Of a stretch of DNA of 64,000 nucleotides, positions 11,641 through 24,000 are shown one piece after another. Position numbers and translations under genes: made by a program. Every line of letters starts with the position of its first letter. Position 1 is the stretch's first letter. A model generated the notes under the pieces. That model was not told where the DNA came from. It searched no databases and worked only from the letters and a program-made list of their open reading frames with translations. This DNA comes from Trachythela sp. YZ-2020 (Eukaryota > Cnidaria > Anthozoa > Malacalcyonacea > Clavulariidae), in the NCBI GenBank assembly GCA_016169945.1, contig JADLSH010000216.1, positions 1,035,001 through 1,099,000 of the forward strand, in the 5' to 3' direction.

Positions 11641-12640
11641 GACACGTGCATGGTAAGTTTATATTGGCTGTTATTATAATTTTAGCTGGCATTGTGGCGT
11701 ATTTTGCGGGCTAAAATGAACAAAACAGCGGGTTAAAATATATTTTAGCCCGCTGAATGTTAATGAGCGAGTGGAGCGACAGAAAACCATGGCATTGTTT
11801 ACGTCTTTAGCCCACTGACAGCAATTAGTATCTTTTTTACACTTTTAACGACAAAATGATGGCTGAGAAACTAAACGTATGGGGCATGCTCCCCCAGAAA
11901 ATTTCGAAATATATAGTCTCTGAAATGCCATTAATATGCGCCAGTCCTTTCTCTATTTTGCTTTACTGCACAGAAGCTACAGAAGAAAAAACAGCTAGTA
12001 CAAAAATCATTTAATAACAGTTCTATTGTCGCTATATATGAAACACAAATGATGATTGAACAGTTCAATACTTTGATATGCCGGCATATTTCAGTACTTC
12101 TGTCACTAACCATGGACTTTACTATTCTTTTTCGAGACGTTTTGGCTCCAAATAGTTTGGAATCTCATCTGCATCGGCAACGCAAGCAGCCTTCAATAGC
12201 CTACAGTGCGTCGTTTTGTCGGATTTGCCCTAATATTATTGTAACTTGACCCAACTATAGCATCGTATTCCTGTATTCGTAGCCTCTTCCTTGACGCGAC
12301 TGTTAAACCGAGCGATAAAATTAAAGCGGGCATTTGAAAATTCAAACGAAATTCGAAAGAAATTTGGGAAAAAATTCAATTGAAACTCGATTTTAGCACA
12401 AAATCCCGTATCGATAGAGCTTTGACCCTTAGTTGTTTTGCGTGTTCCCGATGTGACGTCACGTCGGTGTTCTCGTCCCAGTTTTTTTATGCGCACGGTA
12501 CAACGAAAAATCACCAACTTCATTGAATTTCGAAGCCAAAAAAACTCGCTCCATGAAGATCAAATTTTCGAATTATAATATATATTACAAACGTTGTTAG
12601 AATACCAAATAATCGAAATATGCAAATTCCCTGACTATGA
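11641..12640. other. Unit-specific spacer, no gene seen
   Basis: Contains a palindromic agcccgctg/cagcgggct pair (11707-11760) and a block at 12105-12240 (cgagacgttttggctcc, catctgcatcggcaacgca) that corresponds to the edges of the Harbinger-like insert in unit B (35935-36660). From 12240 the sequence is AT-rich without coding signal. Confidence 0.45.
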
Positions 12641-13402
12641 CATATAGGTACTTCCAGATATGAGCTATATATAGCCTATACACTATGCGAGGGGCAATGC
12701 AATCATGTGATTTTTTTAGATTACTTTTTATCTTTTTCGTGATTTGTCTATTTTTGGGGATCTATTTGTGATTATTTCATTATTTTTTTGTGATTTTTCT
12801 GAAGATATATGAGTTTAATATCAATGATTATTCCCCCTCGAATAAACTTGCCTAGAATGAAGTCAAACAAGTGCGAAATTATCGGAATTCTCAACCTTAA
12901 TATATTTCTTTCGTGCTGGCCCTTCTTAATCAAATATTCTGCATGGGCTAAGCATTGGGGCTAAGCCATAGCGTATTTCTTGAAAGGTAAAGAAATCTTA
13001 TAGCTGACAAGCAAACACATGCATTTACGAAAAATAATAATTTCAAGATTATTTAATTTCATATAAGATATTAAATGTTTAGTCTGCTCACAGGCGTTCC
13101 AATATTGGGTAGAGCTGTATTAGTATACTATAAGTTTGTTTAATAGTAAAAATATGTGATAAAATGTGTATTTTTAAAATAAGATTTACTTGTCTAATTT
13201 GTAGTTTGTGTTCTCCTTTTCAGATTCCTTCTTTGGAGTTGAGCTATTTTTAATTCATCGCGACTTTTTTCTTGATGCCTGCTGTCGCTACTGAATACAG
13301 TCAAGCAGGTGTGAGATTGGTACAATTCAACTCCATGCATAGAATATTTCTTTCATGCTGGGCATTCTTAATTAAATCATATTTTCAAAATTGCGTTTTA
13401 GG

Positions 13403-13806
13403 TACAGACGAGCAAGTTTTCCTTGACAAGTTCCTTGTCGAGTTTATTTGTTCGTGTGTACGGCAAACAAGTTTTTTTCTGATCAATTTTTCCTTGACAA
13501 GTTTTGCGAGCCCGTGTATATTAACGACAAAAGTGAATACTTCATGTTTATAGTGCATGCATGCAATGGCCGTTGGCCGCTCAACTAGATCGAAAATAAG
13601 TGTGCAGTGTCGTACTGCGCATTTTCTATCAGTTTTTTCCTTGTCGTACTGCGCATTTCCTTACCATTTCTTTTTTGTCTGTTCAAAAACTGGGACAGAC
13701 TATCTTTTGAACATTTTTCGCCGTACACACGGAAAATAGAACTTGTCATCGCCGTCACGGGAAAAATTTGTCATGAAAACTTGTCAAAAAACAACTTGCC
13801 TCTGTA
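13403..13806. mobile_element. Inverted-repeat MITE rich in cttgacaag, copy 1
   Basis: Begins tacagacgagcaag and ends cttgcctctgta. The interior repeats cttgacaag/cttgtcaag and cgtgtgtacggc in both orientations, like transposase-binding subterminal repeats. This copy is more decayed than the one at 15541. Confidence 0.65.
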
Positions 13807-13989
13807 CGGGGCTTTAAAAATGAATACATGCATTGAATAAGGCAATTGTAATTTCTTTTCATCTTTTTTTGTGATTTGTCTATTTTTTGGATTTTTTTAT
13901 ATTTTTTTGTGATATTTTCACTATTTTTGTGATTTTTCTAGTGAGAGTGTACGAGATTTATATCAGTGATTATTATATACACAAGCTCT

Positions 13990-14109
13990 GATATGAGGTA
14001 TTCTGCAATCTGATTGGTTCTTACTAGCAGCATATTAGCTCACTCCTCCTAGTAGAGAAAAAAAAAGAAAAAAATGGCTGGATTTGGACAATTAAATGAG
14101 AAAAAAATT

Positions 14110-14140
<31 letters not shown>

Positions 14141-14280
14141 TGTTCTGTTCATATCAGAGCTTGTATATATAATAAAACATTCATTATCTACTCATCGTAT
14201 ATGATGACTGATAGCTAACGCCAACGCGCGCCTCAGCATCATATATACGAGAGTTTGTAGAATAACCCAATTATTGCCCC
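13990..14280. repeat. Degenerate copy of the twin hairpin insert, with homopolymer block
   Basis: Corresponds to 16094-16396 in the next tandem monomer, but with many small deletions and an A/T homopolymer block at about 14100-14141 replacing unique sequence. Either the copy decayed or the consensus is poor here. Confidence 0.6.
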
Positions 14281-15540
14281 TCGAATAAACTTGCTTCTAG
14301 CTAGAATGAACTGAAGTCAAGCAAGTGCGAAATTATCGTACTGATTCGCTACCTTAATTAATTTCATTTGCATGTGCTGGACCTTCTTAATCAAATATTT
14401 TTGTTCGTGTTTACGGCAAACAAGTTTTTTCGATCAATTTCTCATTATCTGGTATGACTAGCTTTTAAACAAGGCTCCTTGTCAAGGAAAACTTGTCAAT
14501 TTTTTGCCACACGCACCGGTAAATAAAACTTGTCAAGGAAAACTTGCTCGCCTCTGTACGGAAAACGTCGTGCGGGACTTTAGGCTTAGCGTATATTTGT
14601 TTAGAGGTAATGGAATATTATAGCTGTCAAGGAAACAGATTTACTACTAATAATAATAGTATAAATTTCATTATTTCAACTTGACAACAATGAAATCGAG
14701 CAGGTATGAGATTGGTACAATTCAACACCATAAAATATTTCTTTCATGCTGGGCATTCTTATAATTACATCATATTTTCAAAATTGCGTTTATACATTGA
14801 AGTACATTGAAGGCAATTGTAATTCCTTTTTATCTTTTTTTGTGATTTGTTTATTTTTGGGGATTTTTATGATTTTTTGTAATTTATTCATTTCTTTTTG
14901 TGATTTTTCTAGTGAGGGTGTACGAGATTTATATCAATGATTTAATATTGCCCCTCGAATAAACTTGCATAGAATGAACTGAAGCCTCAATCGAGTGCGA
15001 AATTATCGGAATTCTCTGCCTTAATAATTATATTTCTTTCGTGCTGGCCCTTCTTAAATTAATCAAATATTCTGCATGGGCTAAGCATTGGGGCTAAGCC
15101 TTAGCGTATTTCATGAAAGGTAAAGAAATCTTATAGCTGACAAGCAAACACATGCATTTACTAAAAATAATAATTTCAAGATTATTTAATTTCATATAAG
15201 ATATTAAATGTTTAGTCTGCTCACAGGCGTTCCAATCTTGGGTAGAGCTGTATTAGTATACTATAAGTTTGTTTAATAGTAAAAATATGTGATAAAATGT
15301 GTATTTTTAAAATAAGATTTACTTGTCTAACTTGTAGTTTGTGTTCTCCTTTTCAGATTCCTTCTTTGGAGTTGAGCTATTTTTAATTCATCGCGACTTT
15401 TTGCTTGATGCCTGCGGTCGCTACTGAATACAATGAAGTCAAGCAGGTGTGAGATTGGTACAATTCCACTCCATGCATAGAATATTTCTTTCATGCTGGG
15501 CATTCTTAATTAAATCATATTTTCAAAATTGCGTTTTAGG

Positions 15541-15921
15541 TACAGACGAGCAAGTTTTCCTTGACAAGTTCCTTGTCGAGTTTATTTGTTCGTGTGTACG
15601 GCAAACAAGTTTTTTTCTGATCAATTTTTCCTTGACAAGTTTTGCGAGCCGGTGTATATTAACGACAAAAGTGAATACTTCATGTTTATAGTGCATGGCA
15701 ATGGCCGTTGGCCGCTCAACTAGATCGAAAATAAGTGTGCAGTGTCGTACTGCGCATTTTCTTGTCAAGTTTTCCTTGTCGGCCGTACACACGAACAATT
15801 TTCCTTGTTCAAAAACTGGGATGACTATCTTTTGAACAATTTTTCGCCGTACACACGGGAAAATAGAACTTGTCATGGAAAATTTGTCAAGGAAAACTTG
15901 TCAAAACTTGCCGGTCTCTGT
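15541..15921. mobile_element. Inverted-repeat MITE rich in cttgacaag, copy 2
   Basis: Terminal inverted repeats of about 26 bp (start tacagacgagcaagtttt; the reverse complement of the end reads tacagagaccggcaagtttt). Internal cttgacaag motifs and paired cgtgtgtacggc words. It is carried inside the long tandem monomer, hence also at 13403 and, in unit B, 37826. Confidence 0.7.
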
Positions 15922-16093
15922 ACGGGGCTTTAAAAATGAATACATGCATTGAATAAGGCAATTGTAATTTCTTTTCATCTTTTTTTGTGATTTGTCTATT
16001 TTTGTGGATTTTTAGTATATTTTTTTTGTGATATTTTCACTATTTTTTGTGATTTTTCTAGTGAGAGTGTACGAGATTTATATCAGTGATTAT

Positions 16094-16294
16094 TATATAC
16101 ACAAGCTCTGGATATGAGGTATTCTGCAATCTGATTGGTTCTCTACTAGCAGGATATTAGCTCATATCCTGCTAGTAGAGAAAAGTAGAAAAATGGCTGG
16201 CAGATTTGGACAATTAAATGAAGAGGAAATTCAAGTTTTACTTGAAAAAAGTACGCCAAAATGTTCTGTTCATATCCAGAGCTTGTGTATATAA
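16094..16294 (+). mobile_element. Foldback element containing a first-exon-like Crypton/DUF3504-type frame
   Basis: Ends are inverted repeats (tatacacaagctctggatat and its complement atatccagagcttgtgtata). Inside is a second inverted pair (ctactagcaggatat and atatcctgctagtag), then an ATG at 16193 opening MAGRFGQLNEEEIQVLLE. That pattern (short basic start, then LN-EEEI--LLE) resembles the N-terminus of Crypton-derived/DUF3504 tyrosine-recombinase-like proteins abundant in cnidarian genomes. This is inferred by recall only. The frame ends after some 33 codons in the terminal repeat, so only the start of a gene is kept. Confidence 0.45.
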
Positions 16295-16297
16295 TAA

Positions 16298-16396
16298 AAC
16301 AGTTATTCTACTCACTCTCATCGTATATGACTGATAGCCGACTCGGCGCTAACGCGCCTCAGCTCATATACGACTCGAGTTTGTAGAATAACTGTT
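16298..16396. repeat. Second hairpin element next to the foldback element
   Basis: acagttattctactcactc at the left pairs with gagtttgtagaataactgt at the right; inside, atcgtatatga pairs with tcatatacga. Both hairpins are missing from unit B, where the flanks join as tatatcagtgattattgccc (38368-38382). Confidence 0.65.
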
Positions 16397-17699
16397 AATT
16401 ATTGCCCCTCGAATAAACTTGCTTCAAGCTAGAATGAACTGAAGTCAAGCAAGTGCGAAATTATCGTACTGATTCGCTACCTTAATTAATTTCATTTGCA
16501 TGTGCTGGACCTTCTTAATCAAATATTTTTGTTCGTGTTTACGGCAAACAAGTTTTTTCGATCAATTTCTCATTATCTGGTATGACTAGCTTTTAAACAA
16601 GGCTCCTTGTCAAGGAAAACTTGTCAATTTTTTGCCACACGCACCGGTAAATAAAACTTGTCAAGGAAAACTTGCTCGCCTCTGTACGGAAAACGTCGTG
16701 CGGGACTTTAGGCTTAGCGTATATTTGTTTAGAGGTAATGGAATATTATAGCTGTCAAGGAAACAGATTTACTACTAATAATAATAGTATAAATTTCATT
16801 ATTTCAACGTGACAACAGTGAAATCGAGCAGGTGTGAGATTGGTACAATTCAACACCATAAAATATTTCTTTCATGCTGGGCATTCTTATAATTACATCA
16901 TATTTTCAAAATTGCGTTTATACATTGAAGTACATTGAAGGCAATTGTAATTCCTTTTTATCTTTTTTTGTGATTTGTTTATTTTTGGGGATTTTTATGA
17001 TTTTTTGTAATTTATTCATTTCTTTTTGTGATTTTTCTAGTGAGGGTGTACGAGATTTATATCAATGATTTAATATTGCCCCTCGAATAAACTTGCATAG
17101 AATGAACTGAAGCCTCAATCGAGTGCGAAATTATCGGAATTCTCTGCCTTAATAATTATATTTCTTTCGTGCTGGCCCTTCTTAAATTAATCAAATATTC
17201 TGCATGGGCTATGCATTGGGGCTAAGCCTTAGCGTATTTGTTGAAAGGTAAAGAAATCTTATAGCTGACAAACAAACACATGCATGCATTTACTAAAAAT
17301 AATAATTTCAAGATTATTTAATTTCATATAAGATATTAAATGTTTAGTCTGCTCACAGGCGTTCCAATCTTGGGTAGAGTTGTATTAGTAAACTATATAA
17401 GTTTGTTTAATAGTAAAAATATGTGATAAAATGTGTATTTTTAAAATAAGATTTACTTGTCTAATTTGTAGTTTGTGTTCTCCTTTTCAGATTCCTTCTT
17501 TGGAGTTGAGCTATTTTTAATTCATCGCGACTTTTTGCTTGATGCCTGCTGTCGCTACTGAATACAGTCAAGCAGGTGTGAGATTAGTACAATTCAACAC
17601 CATAAAATATTTCTTTCACGCTGGGCATTCTTTATTAAGTCATATTTTTAAAATTGCGTTTATACAATGACTACACTGAATGCAAATAGGCGTGAAACT

Positions 17700-18920
17700 G
17701 TACTAAACAATTATATACTGTTCATTTCGAAATTTGTTCAGTCGTATGTAGCCGGTGTTCAGTTATTTTTCTCCATTCGAAGACACAGTATTTCAATTTC
17801 AGGCATTTTTGAAGTAAAGAGTGACAAGAGCTGATCAAGCCATATATTACAATACAGAGGTAACTATTTTGCAGTTTTGAAACATTATCCCACCAAATAA
17901 TCGTAAATTGTCTAAACTGAGGTCAGACAGGGCATTTTTTAATACCGTAGCGTGGTGGAGCATTTGCCCCAGTGGGCCCTTTCTATATTGCCCAACCACT
18001 GAACGTAAAAAATGGTTTACTGCCCCAGCTGTCTGGGTCCCTTGATTGGAAGTTATGCACTGAACAAAGATGAAGCCTTGTATGAATATTTTAGGTATTG
18101 TATGAATATATGTATGAATATTTTAGGTATTGCCCTTAAATCTTCCCCCAAATGGCATTTCAGAGACTGTAGATTTCAAAATCTGGCTGGGGAGCTAACA
18201 TTTTGCACGCGAGAAGGGGGGCTTTAAGACCCAGGCCTAAAATAACAAGGTTGGAATTAATTCTTAAGAGTAAATTTAACTATTTAAGTCAATATTTTCC
18301 ATGGCGCCTGAACCGAAAAAGGCAGTTACACAAGTTCCCACAACAAATAATTTCGAAAACACCAAAACTGATTAAGCTGTCCAAGTTTAATTCGACGCCA
18401 GAAAGTGCACAAAATGGCTTTTCTAAGCCTCAATTTTTCCCGGACCCCAGACCACTTTTGGCGCTTGTCCCAATGATCAGGCAACAAATGCTATACAGCT
18501 ATATATGAGTTCAATATAGCCAAGACAACGTGGAAACCTGTCTGTTATAAATTTAAGCTGGATTTTGTGATACTTTGCAAGACCGGGTAATAATTAAACC
18601 CCCTCTAATTGCTAGCAGTTATATGGCCGGGACATGGGCCCTTTTGCATATTTTGCCCCAACACTGAAAAATTCTTAAAAAATGCACTGAGGTCAGAGAA
18701 ATATCTCGGTATAGTTTGAAAATTTCTGCATTTATTTTTCGGAGCCTCAGGTGCACTGCAACCTATCCACTTGAGTATAAAGACGAAAAAGAGGGACAAA
18801 AATAAAATAATGCAACCTTTGTTAATTAGTCACCAGAGATTAGTCACATTTCGATTTCATGTCCTGAATTTCCAGCTACCGCCTGGAAGTACAATTTCCG
18901 AAAAAAATATTTTTGTTTAT
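17700..18920. other. Spacer shared with unit B, no gene seen
   Basis: Matches unit B 40200-40610 and 49770-50365. Unit B carries two large insertions here (40613-49758 and 50366-52793), so unit A shows the pre-insertion state: the first site falls at about 18080 and the second at about 18773. Confidence 0.6.
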
Positions 18921-18927
18921 AAGTACT

Positions 18928-19026
18928 ATTTAAAACACGAGCAGGAGTGCTTTATCAGAATATAAAACGCGAGGCGAATCCGAGTGTTTTGTATCTGATA
19001 AAGCACGAACTGCGAGTGTTTTAAAT
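18928..19026. repeat. Imperfect palindrome (aaacacgag type)
   Basis: atttaaaacacgagcagg and gtgctttatcaga at the left pair with tctgataaagcac and gcgagtgttttaaat at the right. A copy is at about 52950-53053 in unit B. Likely a MITE end or small foldback. Confidence 0.6.
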
Positions 19027-19532
19027 GGCTTCAAAAACGACCCATCTTATTAGCTCATATAAAAACGAATTTTGAAAATTGTTGTCTTGAAAGCCGAGAA
19101 ATTTCGACGAGAAAAACGAGCGGGTCTTTATCAACATATAAAGACACTGATTAAACATTAATTTCTTTTGTGTTTTCTTCATGAATTATTAATGAGTTTT
19201 TGAATAACATTTATAGTACACGTGCGTTGATTGGTCGAGAAGAGTGTTTCAGTATATAGAAACACGGAAAATGTCCCGTCTCGCTCCTTTAATTTAGAAA
19301 CGTAAACAAAACAATTTTAATACGCGCTATAATCGAAAAAAATGTTTGATAACACTGTCTCGACAACCAAAAAACGACTTTTCATTTTAAATAGTGTAGA
19401 ACTAAATTATTTTGTAGTGAAATTGACAAGCAAATGAATTTTATGCTTATGTAATGAGAATTTTTGAATTAATCGACTTCAAAATCTTTTTTTTGAGTTA
19501 TATTATAAAAGAAATAAAACACGTTTTTTCTT

Positions 19533-19659
19533 GTGTTTCTATACAGTTATAGAAACACTTGTAGTAGTTTGGCAGAACTCGAAATAACGTGGAAAAATTG
19601 GCCCTACGGGCTCGTTTTCCCAAACTCCCACGCGTGTTTCTATAACTGTATAGAAACAC
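19533..19659. repeat. Pair of 26-bp palindromes
   Basis: gtgtttctatacagttatag... at 19533-19558 and gtgtttctataactgtatag... at 19634-19659 are each palindromic and resemble each other, so they also act as inverted repeats of a 127-bp segment. Conserved in unit B (about 53471-53597). Confidence 0.75.
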
Positions 19660-20129
19660 GGAAAATGTTTTCTATTTCTTAAATATTTCACAAAAATCCC
19701 ACGAGGTTTCCCTCTATGATTCAGTGACACTGAGACTACCATTGGAAATAATTATAATTTCATGTAGCAATTGTTAAAATTATATTACTCTTGATTTTAG
19801 CTTGCTTTTGAAAACTGACTTCGAAAGTTTGTTTGTAATTTAGAAAGTTCATTCCAAAGTTCAGAATTTTGTTTCAAAGTTGGTTTCCGATGTTCGATAC
19901 AAATTAAATTTCTTTACAAATTCAAACGTTGTGATTGCATGGCTAATGAAATAAGCTAGCGAGAGTAATACAATAATAGCATTATATAATTGGAGTGAGT
20001 TTAGAATTACCCCTAGGGAGAACAGTTTAGTACTGATAGAGCTGTCCAGTACATATTTTTATCTAACTTGTTTTATACGTTTAAAGTACGGGGTTTGGAA
20101 TCGATAATTTAAATATGAACATCATCAGG

Positions 20130-20525
20130 CAGGGCCGTAGCGAGCCGGGGGGGGGGACAAATTATCACCCAAATTTTACCTTGAATTTTACCTGATTAAA
20201 TTGGTATATTTTTTAAAGTGATAACTAAAATAAGATGTTAAATTACTTGAAATAATCTGATCTCTTTAAAAACCTTTACATAACTGAAATTTTGTGCAAA
20301 TTCGCTTCAGAAAACGCCAGAAATGCGGTCCTGGAGCTTCAGAAATATAAAATTATTCCCAGTCCCCCTTATCTTTTCCACAACTCATTATTTGACAATG
20401 ATAATCAATCGGAAAAGTCTATTACAATCATTACACTTCTGGTAAATTTTAACATTGAAGTTCAAATATATTTCTAGTAAAATTCTTTCACACCACCTCA
20501 ACTCCAGATGCTTCGCTACGTCCCT
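20130..20525. mobile_element. hAT-like MITE upstream of gene copy A
   Basis: Begins cagggccgtagcgag and ends cttcgctacgtccctg, so termini are inverted with one mismatch. Interior has a G-run and AT-rich sequence. An 8-bp duplication is not clear. The same element lies at 54185-54588 in unit B, so it was inserted before duplication, about 220 bp upstream of the gene's start codon. Confidence 0.6.
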
Positions 20526-20745
20526 GATATCATGTACTTTATATCATGAATTAGTGACTAAGCAAATTAAATGATGATAATAGAATTATTAGTCTAATTA
20601 GAGCTTTTACAGCTACTGATTGTAAAAATGTCATGCGAGCAGCCGGCTATGTGGTCGTAGATATTTATTATTCACAAATATTAAGTTCTCATTTACTATA
20701 ATATGCATTTTTATCATAACTTTAGAATTCTAGCCAGTCCTCAAC
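20526..20745 (+). promoter_or_regulatory. Conserved upstream region / 5' UTR of gene copy A
   Basis: The 220 bp before the ATG are almost identical to 54589-54807. Candidate signals are AT-rich words (actataatatgcat near 20696) and a possible 3' splice site cataactttag ending at 20726, which would make aattctagccagtcctcaac a 5' UTR exon piece. Neither a TATA box nor a transcription start can be fixed from sequence alone. Confidence 0.35.
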
Positions 20746-21020
20746 ATGTTGGCGAAAACCCTATTAGTTTTCCCTCTTATATTCTCCTCGGCAATGGCTC
20801 TGACGTGTTCCATGACTGATTGGTCGACCAGTTTTGCCAAACCAGGCCGCTACTCATACTGCAAAAGTTCAGGGCAGTACATCAATGGTTTTTATAGGAG
20901 CACCCTAGGAAATGATTATCTTTCCCGTCTTGAACAAGTGAGATGTTGTGGACGGACTCGTCCCTACTGGTATCAACCAACGCAGTGTATGTCCGCTGAC
21001 TGGTACAACAGCTTTAACAA
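20746..21020 (+). CDS. Copy A exon 1: signal peptide, Cys-rich repeat 1, start of repeat 2
   Basis: ATG at 20746 opens a hydrophobic leader (TLLVFPLIFSSAMA) with a likely cleavage just before LTCSM. Repeat 1 follows the pattern C-x4-W-x2-SF ... YC ... QYINGFYRS ... RCC. The exon ends inside repeat 2 (CMSADWYNSF) at donor aacaa|gtaaga, phase 2. The start is chosen because it is the first ATG, gives a signal peptide, and is conserved in copy B. The next in-frame codons beyond the donor hit a stop, confirming that splicing is needed. Confidence 0.85.
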
Positions 21021-24000
21021 GTAAGATAGTAAACTTACAGGACTACTAGAAATACATTAATGTAGTAATCCCTCGCCAATAGAACTAGCGTTGGTTGGCT
21101 TCAGCCCATGCTCGCAGCCAAATACCATGCAAAAAGTAGCCAAAATTTACCAAATGAGGCCAAATATTGTTCGGTCAAAAAGAAGCCAAATTCGGACCTC
21201 TGCGAACGCAGTGCTATGCTGAATTATGATTGGTTATGGTTGATCAACCTTACAATTCGCTGAATTTCATCAATTCTGATTGGGTTGAATTACAACAAGG
21301 TTCTTTCTAACAATGACATTACTTGAAAATGCAATCGATTTCATACAATCAATGCCGTTTATACTTAAGAATCAATAAAATTTTCACAAAATTCTTGTAA
21401 ACTGTGAAGAGGCCAAAAAGATGCCAAAAGGTCAAACTTTTTTTCGCGGCCAAAAGAAAAATAAAGAAGCCAAATTCGAGTTAGTTGGCCTCCAAGAGGC
21501 CAATCTACCAACCCTGAATAGAACCAAATAAGTTCTCCCGAACACCCCAAAAGTTATTGTAATATGAAATACTAAATCGATTACTGTAACCATGGTAACA
21601 CGCAAGGAAACACTGTATTTTAAATACTGTGCAACCATAGGCTGCCCAAAAATTGGTGTAGAATGCTCTAAATGTTTCAATAGTGCCGGAGAGCTGAGAA
21701 ATTTGCATATATTTGTGAGGTTTCGGCGAGAAATTTCTTGTCTCTATGCGGGATGCCAGAGGGTATCGTATGCGTCATATTTTCAAAACATTTCCAGTGA
21801 TCCAATTGGTTTATGACGTGTATCTAGGAGTGAAAATTTGGCAACCGGGGAAGAGTAGATAGATACAGAGGTCTCACTTCATGTAAAACGCTAATGTTTG
21901 AGTGTAACCTACTGATCTTAGCCAGTGCGTTAAGTAGAGGCTGTCGCCCCCCCCCCCCCCATCCCCGAAAACATTCAAGTTGGCGAGCATTTTTAGACTT
22001 GAAAATACCGCAAAAATTCTGACGATTCTGAGATAGTTGAAGACAAGTCCTTCTCTCGTAAGGCAGCAAAAAGACATTCCATATCACCTTTTGTATGGTC
22101 ATATATAGTTCTGACAGACTTTCTTGGCTTTTTGACATGATATATTAGTTGCCAACCTTATGTTTTTATTACTATTCAATGCAATTCAATACCGGACGGC
22201 GCATGCAGCGCGCGACAAAGTTAAGTGGAATGGGGCGAGTTTTGCCACAGATCGACATTTAGAGCATTCTACACCAATTTTTGGGCTGCTATGGTACAAC
22301 TGGTAAAATAGCGATAAGAATTTTACTTTTAACAGTAAAATTACCAATTGCCAAACTATATAAAGTAGGTATGTTATTTTGTTGTCCTTTGTCTTTGATT
22401 TACTGTAAAACTCAATCTTAGACGTCTCACAAAACGTTTCGAAATTGTGATAAAACTTCAATGAAGTTATACTATGAAGTTTTTAAATAAAATATGTTGT
22501 TTCTTTTCTATATAACGCATTTGAATTGATACTATATTTTATTGACCACACAGGATGAACTACGCATTTTCAAAACCACAAACTATAGTGCATGCCAATT
22601 GACGGCAAAGTATGCAAAATAAACAATAGCTTTCCCGTTTAAACGGTCCATGACAAAAAAATGGCTGACGACTTTGCATTAAACTATCCAGCAACGAAAA
22701 ATACGAAATTCACTTGAAAGTTTGAAGACAAAATGAAATTCAAACGAAGCCCGCAAATTCCAAAACAAACTTTTCAGCGGCTATTTCAACAAGACAACAT
22801 ACGCTACTTCATGTAATATATACAAAATAGTTGCCAAATGGCGTCTCTATGAGTTTTTAAAAACCGACAACAGCCGTTGCTAAGGGCGTTGTTAGGGCGA
22901 AATATGCCATAGGTTTTGGAATGTTCCCATTTTCTTGGATTTCAAGCATTTTTTACGCAATAAAAACCCGCACAGATGATTAACAACAGTTTATAGTATA
23001 TAAATTTGTGTATTTTAAAATTCACAAATTTCAAAATAGAAATCAAAATTTTTATAGTGGACCCCCTTGAGAGAATATCTTAGAACTGATAGAACCATCC
23101 AGTATAATATAGTTATATCTTGAAGCTTAGGGTCAGAGAACCTCGCATATCGATTCCAAAAGGACATTTCTTTGAAAAGTCACAGATGGTCATTAATGAA
23201 GGTCTATTATATTATCTCAAGTCTGATTAAAATTTTGCCTCGCAAGAAGAGTTTTTTCTCGCGGCTCTCCGTTTTCCTCCTGTATTATAACCAGGAGCAG
23301 TGGAACCAGGGACGGGGAGCACTGGAAACATGTGCCTCCCACTTTTTGCAAAATGGAAAAAGTGCCCTTTTTTCCGGTTTGAAAGTGCCTCTTTCCAATC
23401 AATGGGCAAAATCCACGTGCTAGTATAACCGTTTAGGTTAGGTAAAAAGTTGCCTCAGAATGCTGGAAATGGTGTTGCAGAGACCTTAGAAATCCATTTT
23501 TTCCCAAAGGAGATCCCGTCGGACTAACCAACAACGCTTTTTCTTACATTCTACCATCAGAATTATTTTGACCTCCCCCCTCCCTTCCCCAAAAATGACG
23601 CTGGGTATACGACTGATAGGTGATCCTATTTGGCGGTACTCACCTACTTTTGAGATGCTTCCGGCCTTTGGGAGTATTAAAACTGAAACGATAATGGAAA
23701 TAATTATAATTATACCCCTCACTGGACCTCTAGGGAAAACAGTTTAGAACTAATATAGGTTCATTCTATATAGCATTCATATTCAAAATTTGAACACCCA
23801 TTTAGCAACAATCAATGGAGTACCTGTCCCTCGGGTCATTTTCTACAAGGTCTTTACCGAGGTCATAAGGGTTCCGGTCCGCCGTTACATTATCTCGATT
23901 ATGGAATATGCTGCAAACCTGCTAACCATCCGTATTGGTGGGGTGCCTGTTACGATCAAGATATCGGGTTATCTTTCAACAAGCGGGGAACGAGCAAATG

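Larger units (their letters stand above)
12640..17690. repeat. Complex tandem array of long and short monomers (unit A)
   Basis: The landmark ttgcccctcgaataaacttgc (degenerate at the first site) occurs at about 12833, 14273, 14948, 16402 and 17076. This gives alternating spacings of about 1.44 kb and 0.67 kb: long-short-long-short-partial. All monomers share a T-rich block (tttttttgtgatttgt, gtgatttttctagtgag) and gaaattatcg. Long monomers additionally hold an inverted-repeat element and hairpins described separately. Open frames in the array are repeated by the tandem structure and are not believed to be genes. Confidence 0.85.

Noticed and set aside
12236..12523. 95-residue minus-strand frame (also 36668-36874)
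   Set aside because: Reading frames differ between units by indels and no domain pattern is visible; treated as spacer.
13272..17068. Repeated frames such as those containing FLSCWAFLIKSYFQNC or LGILIITSYFQNC
   Set aside because: They recur only because of the tandem array, have no start context or codon structure, and overlap MITE ends.
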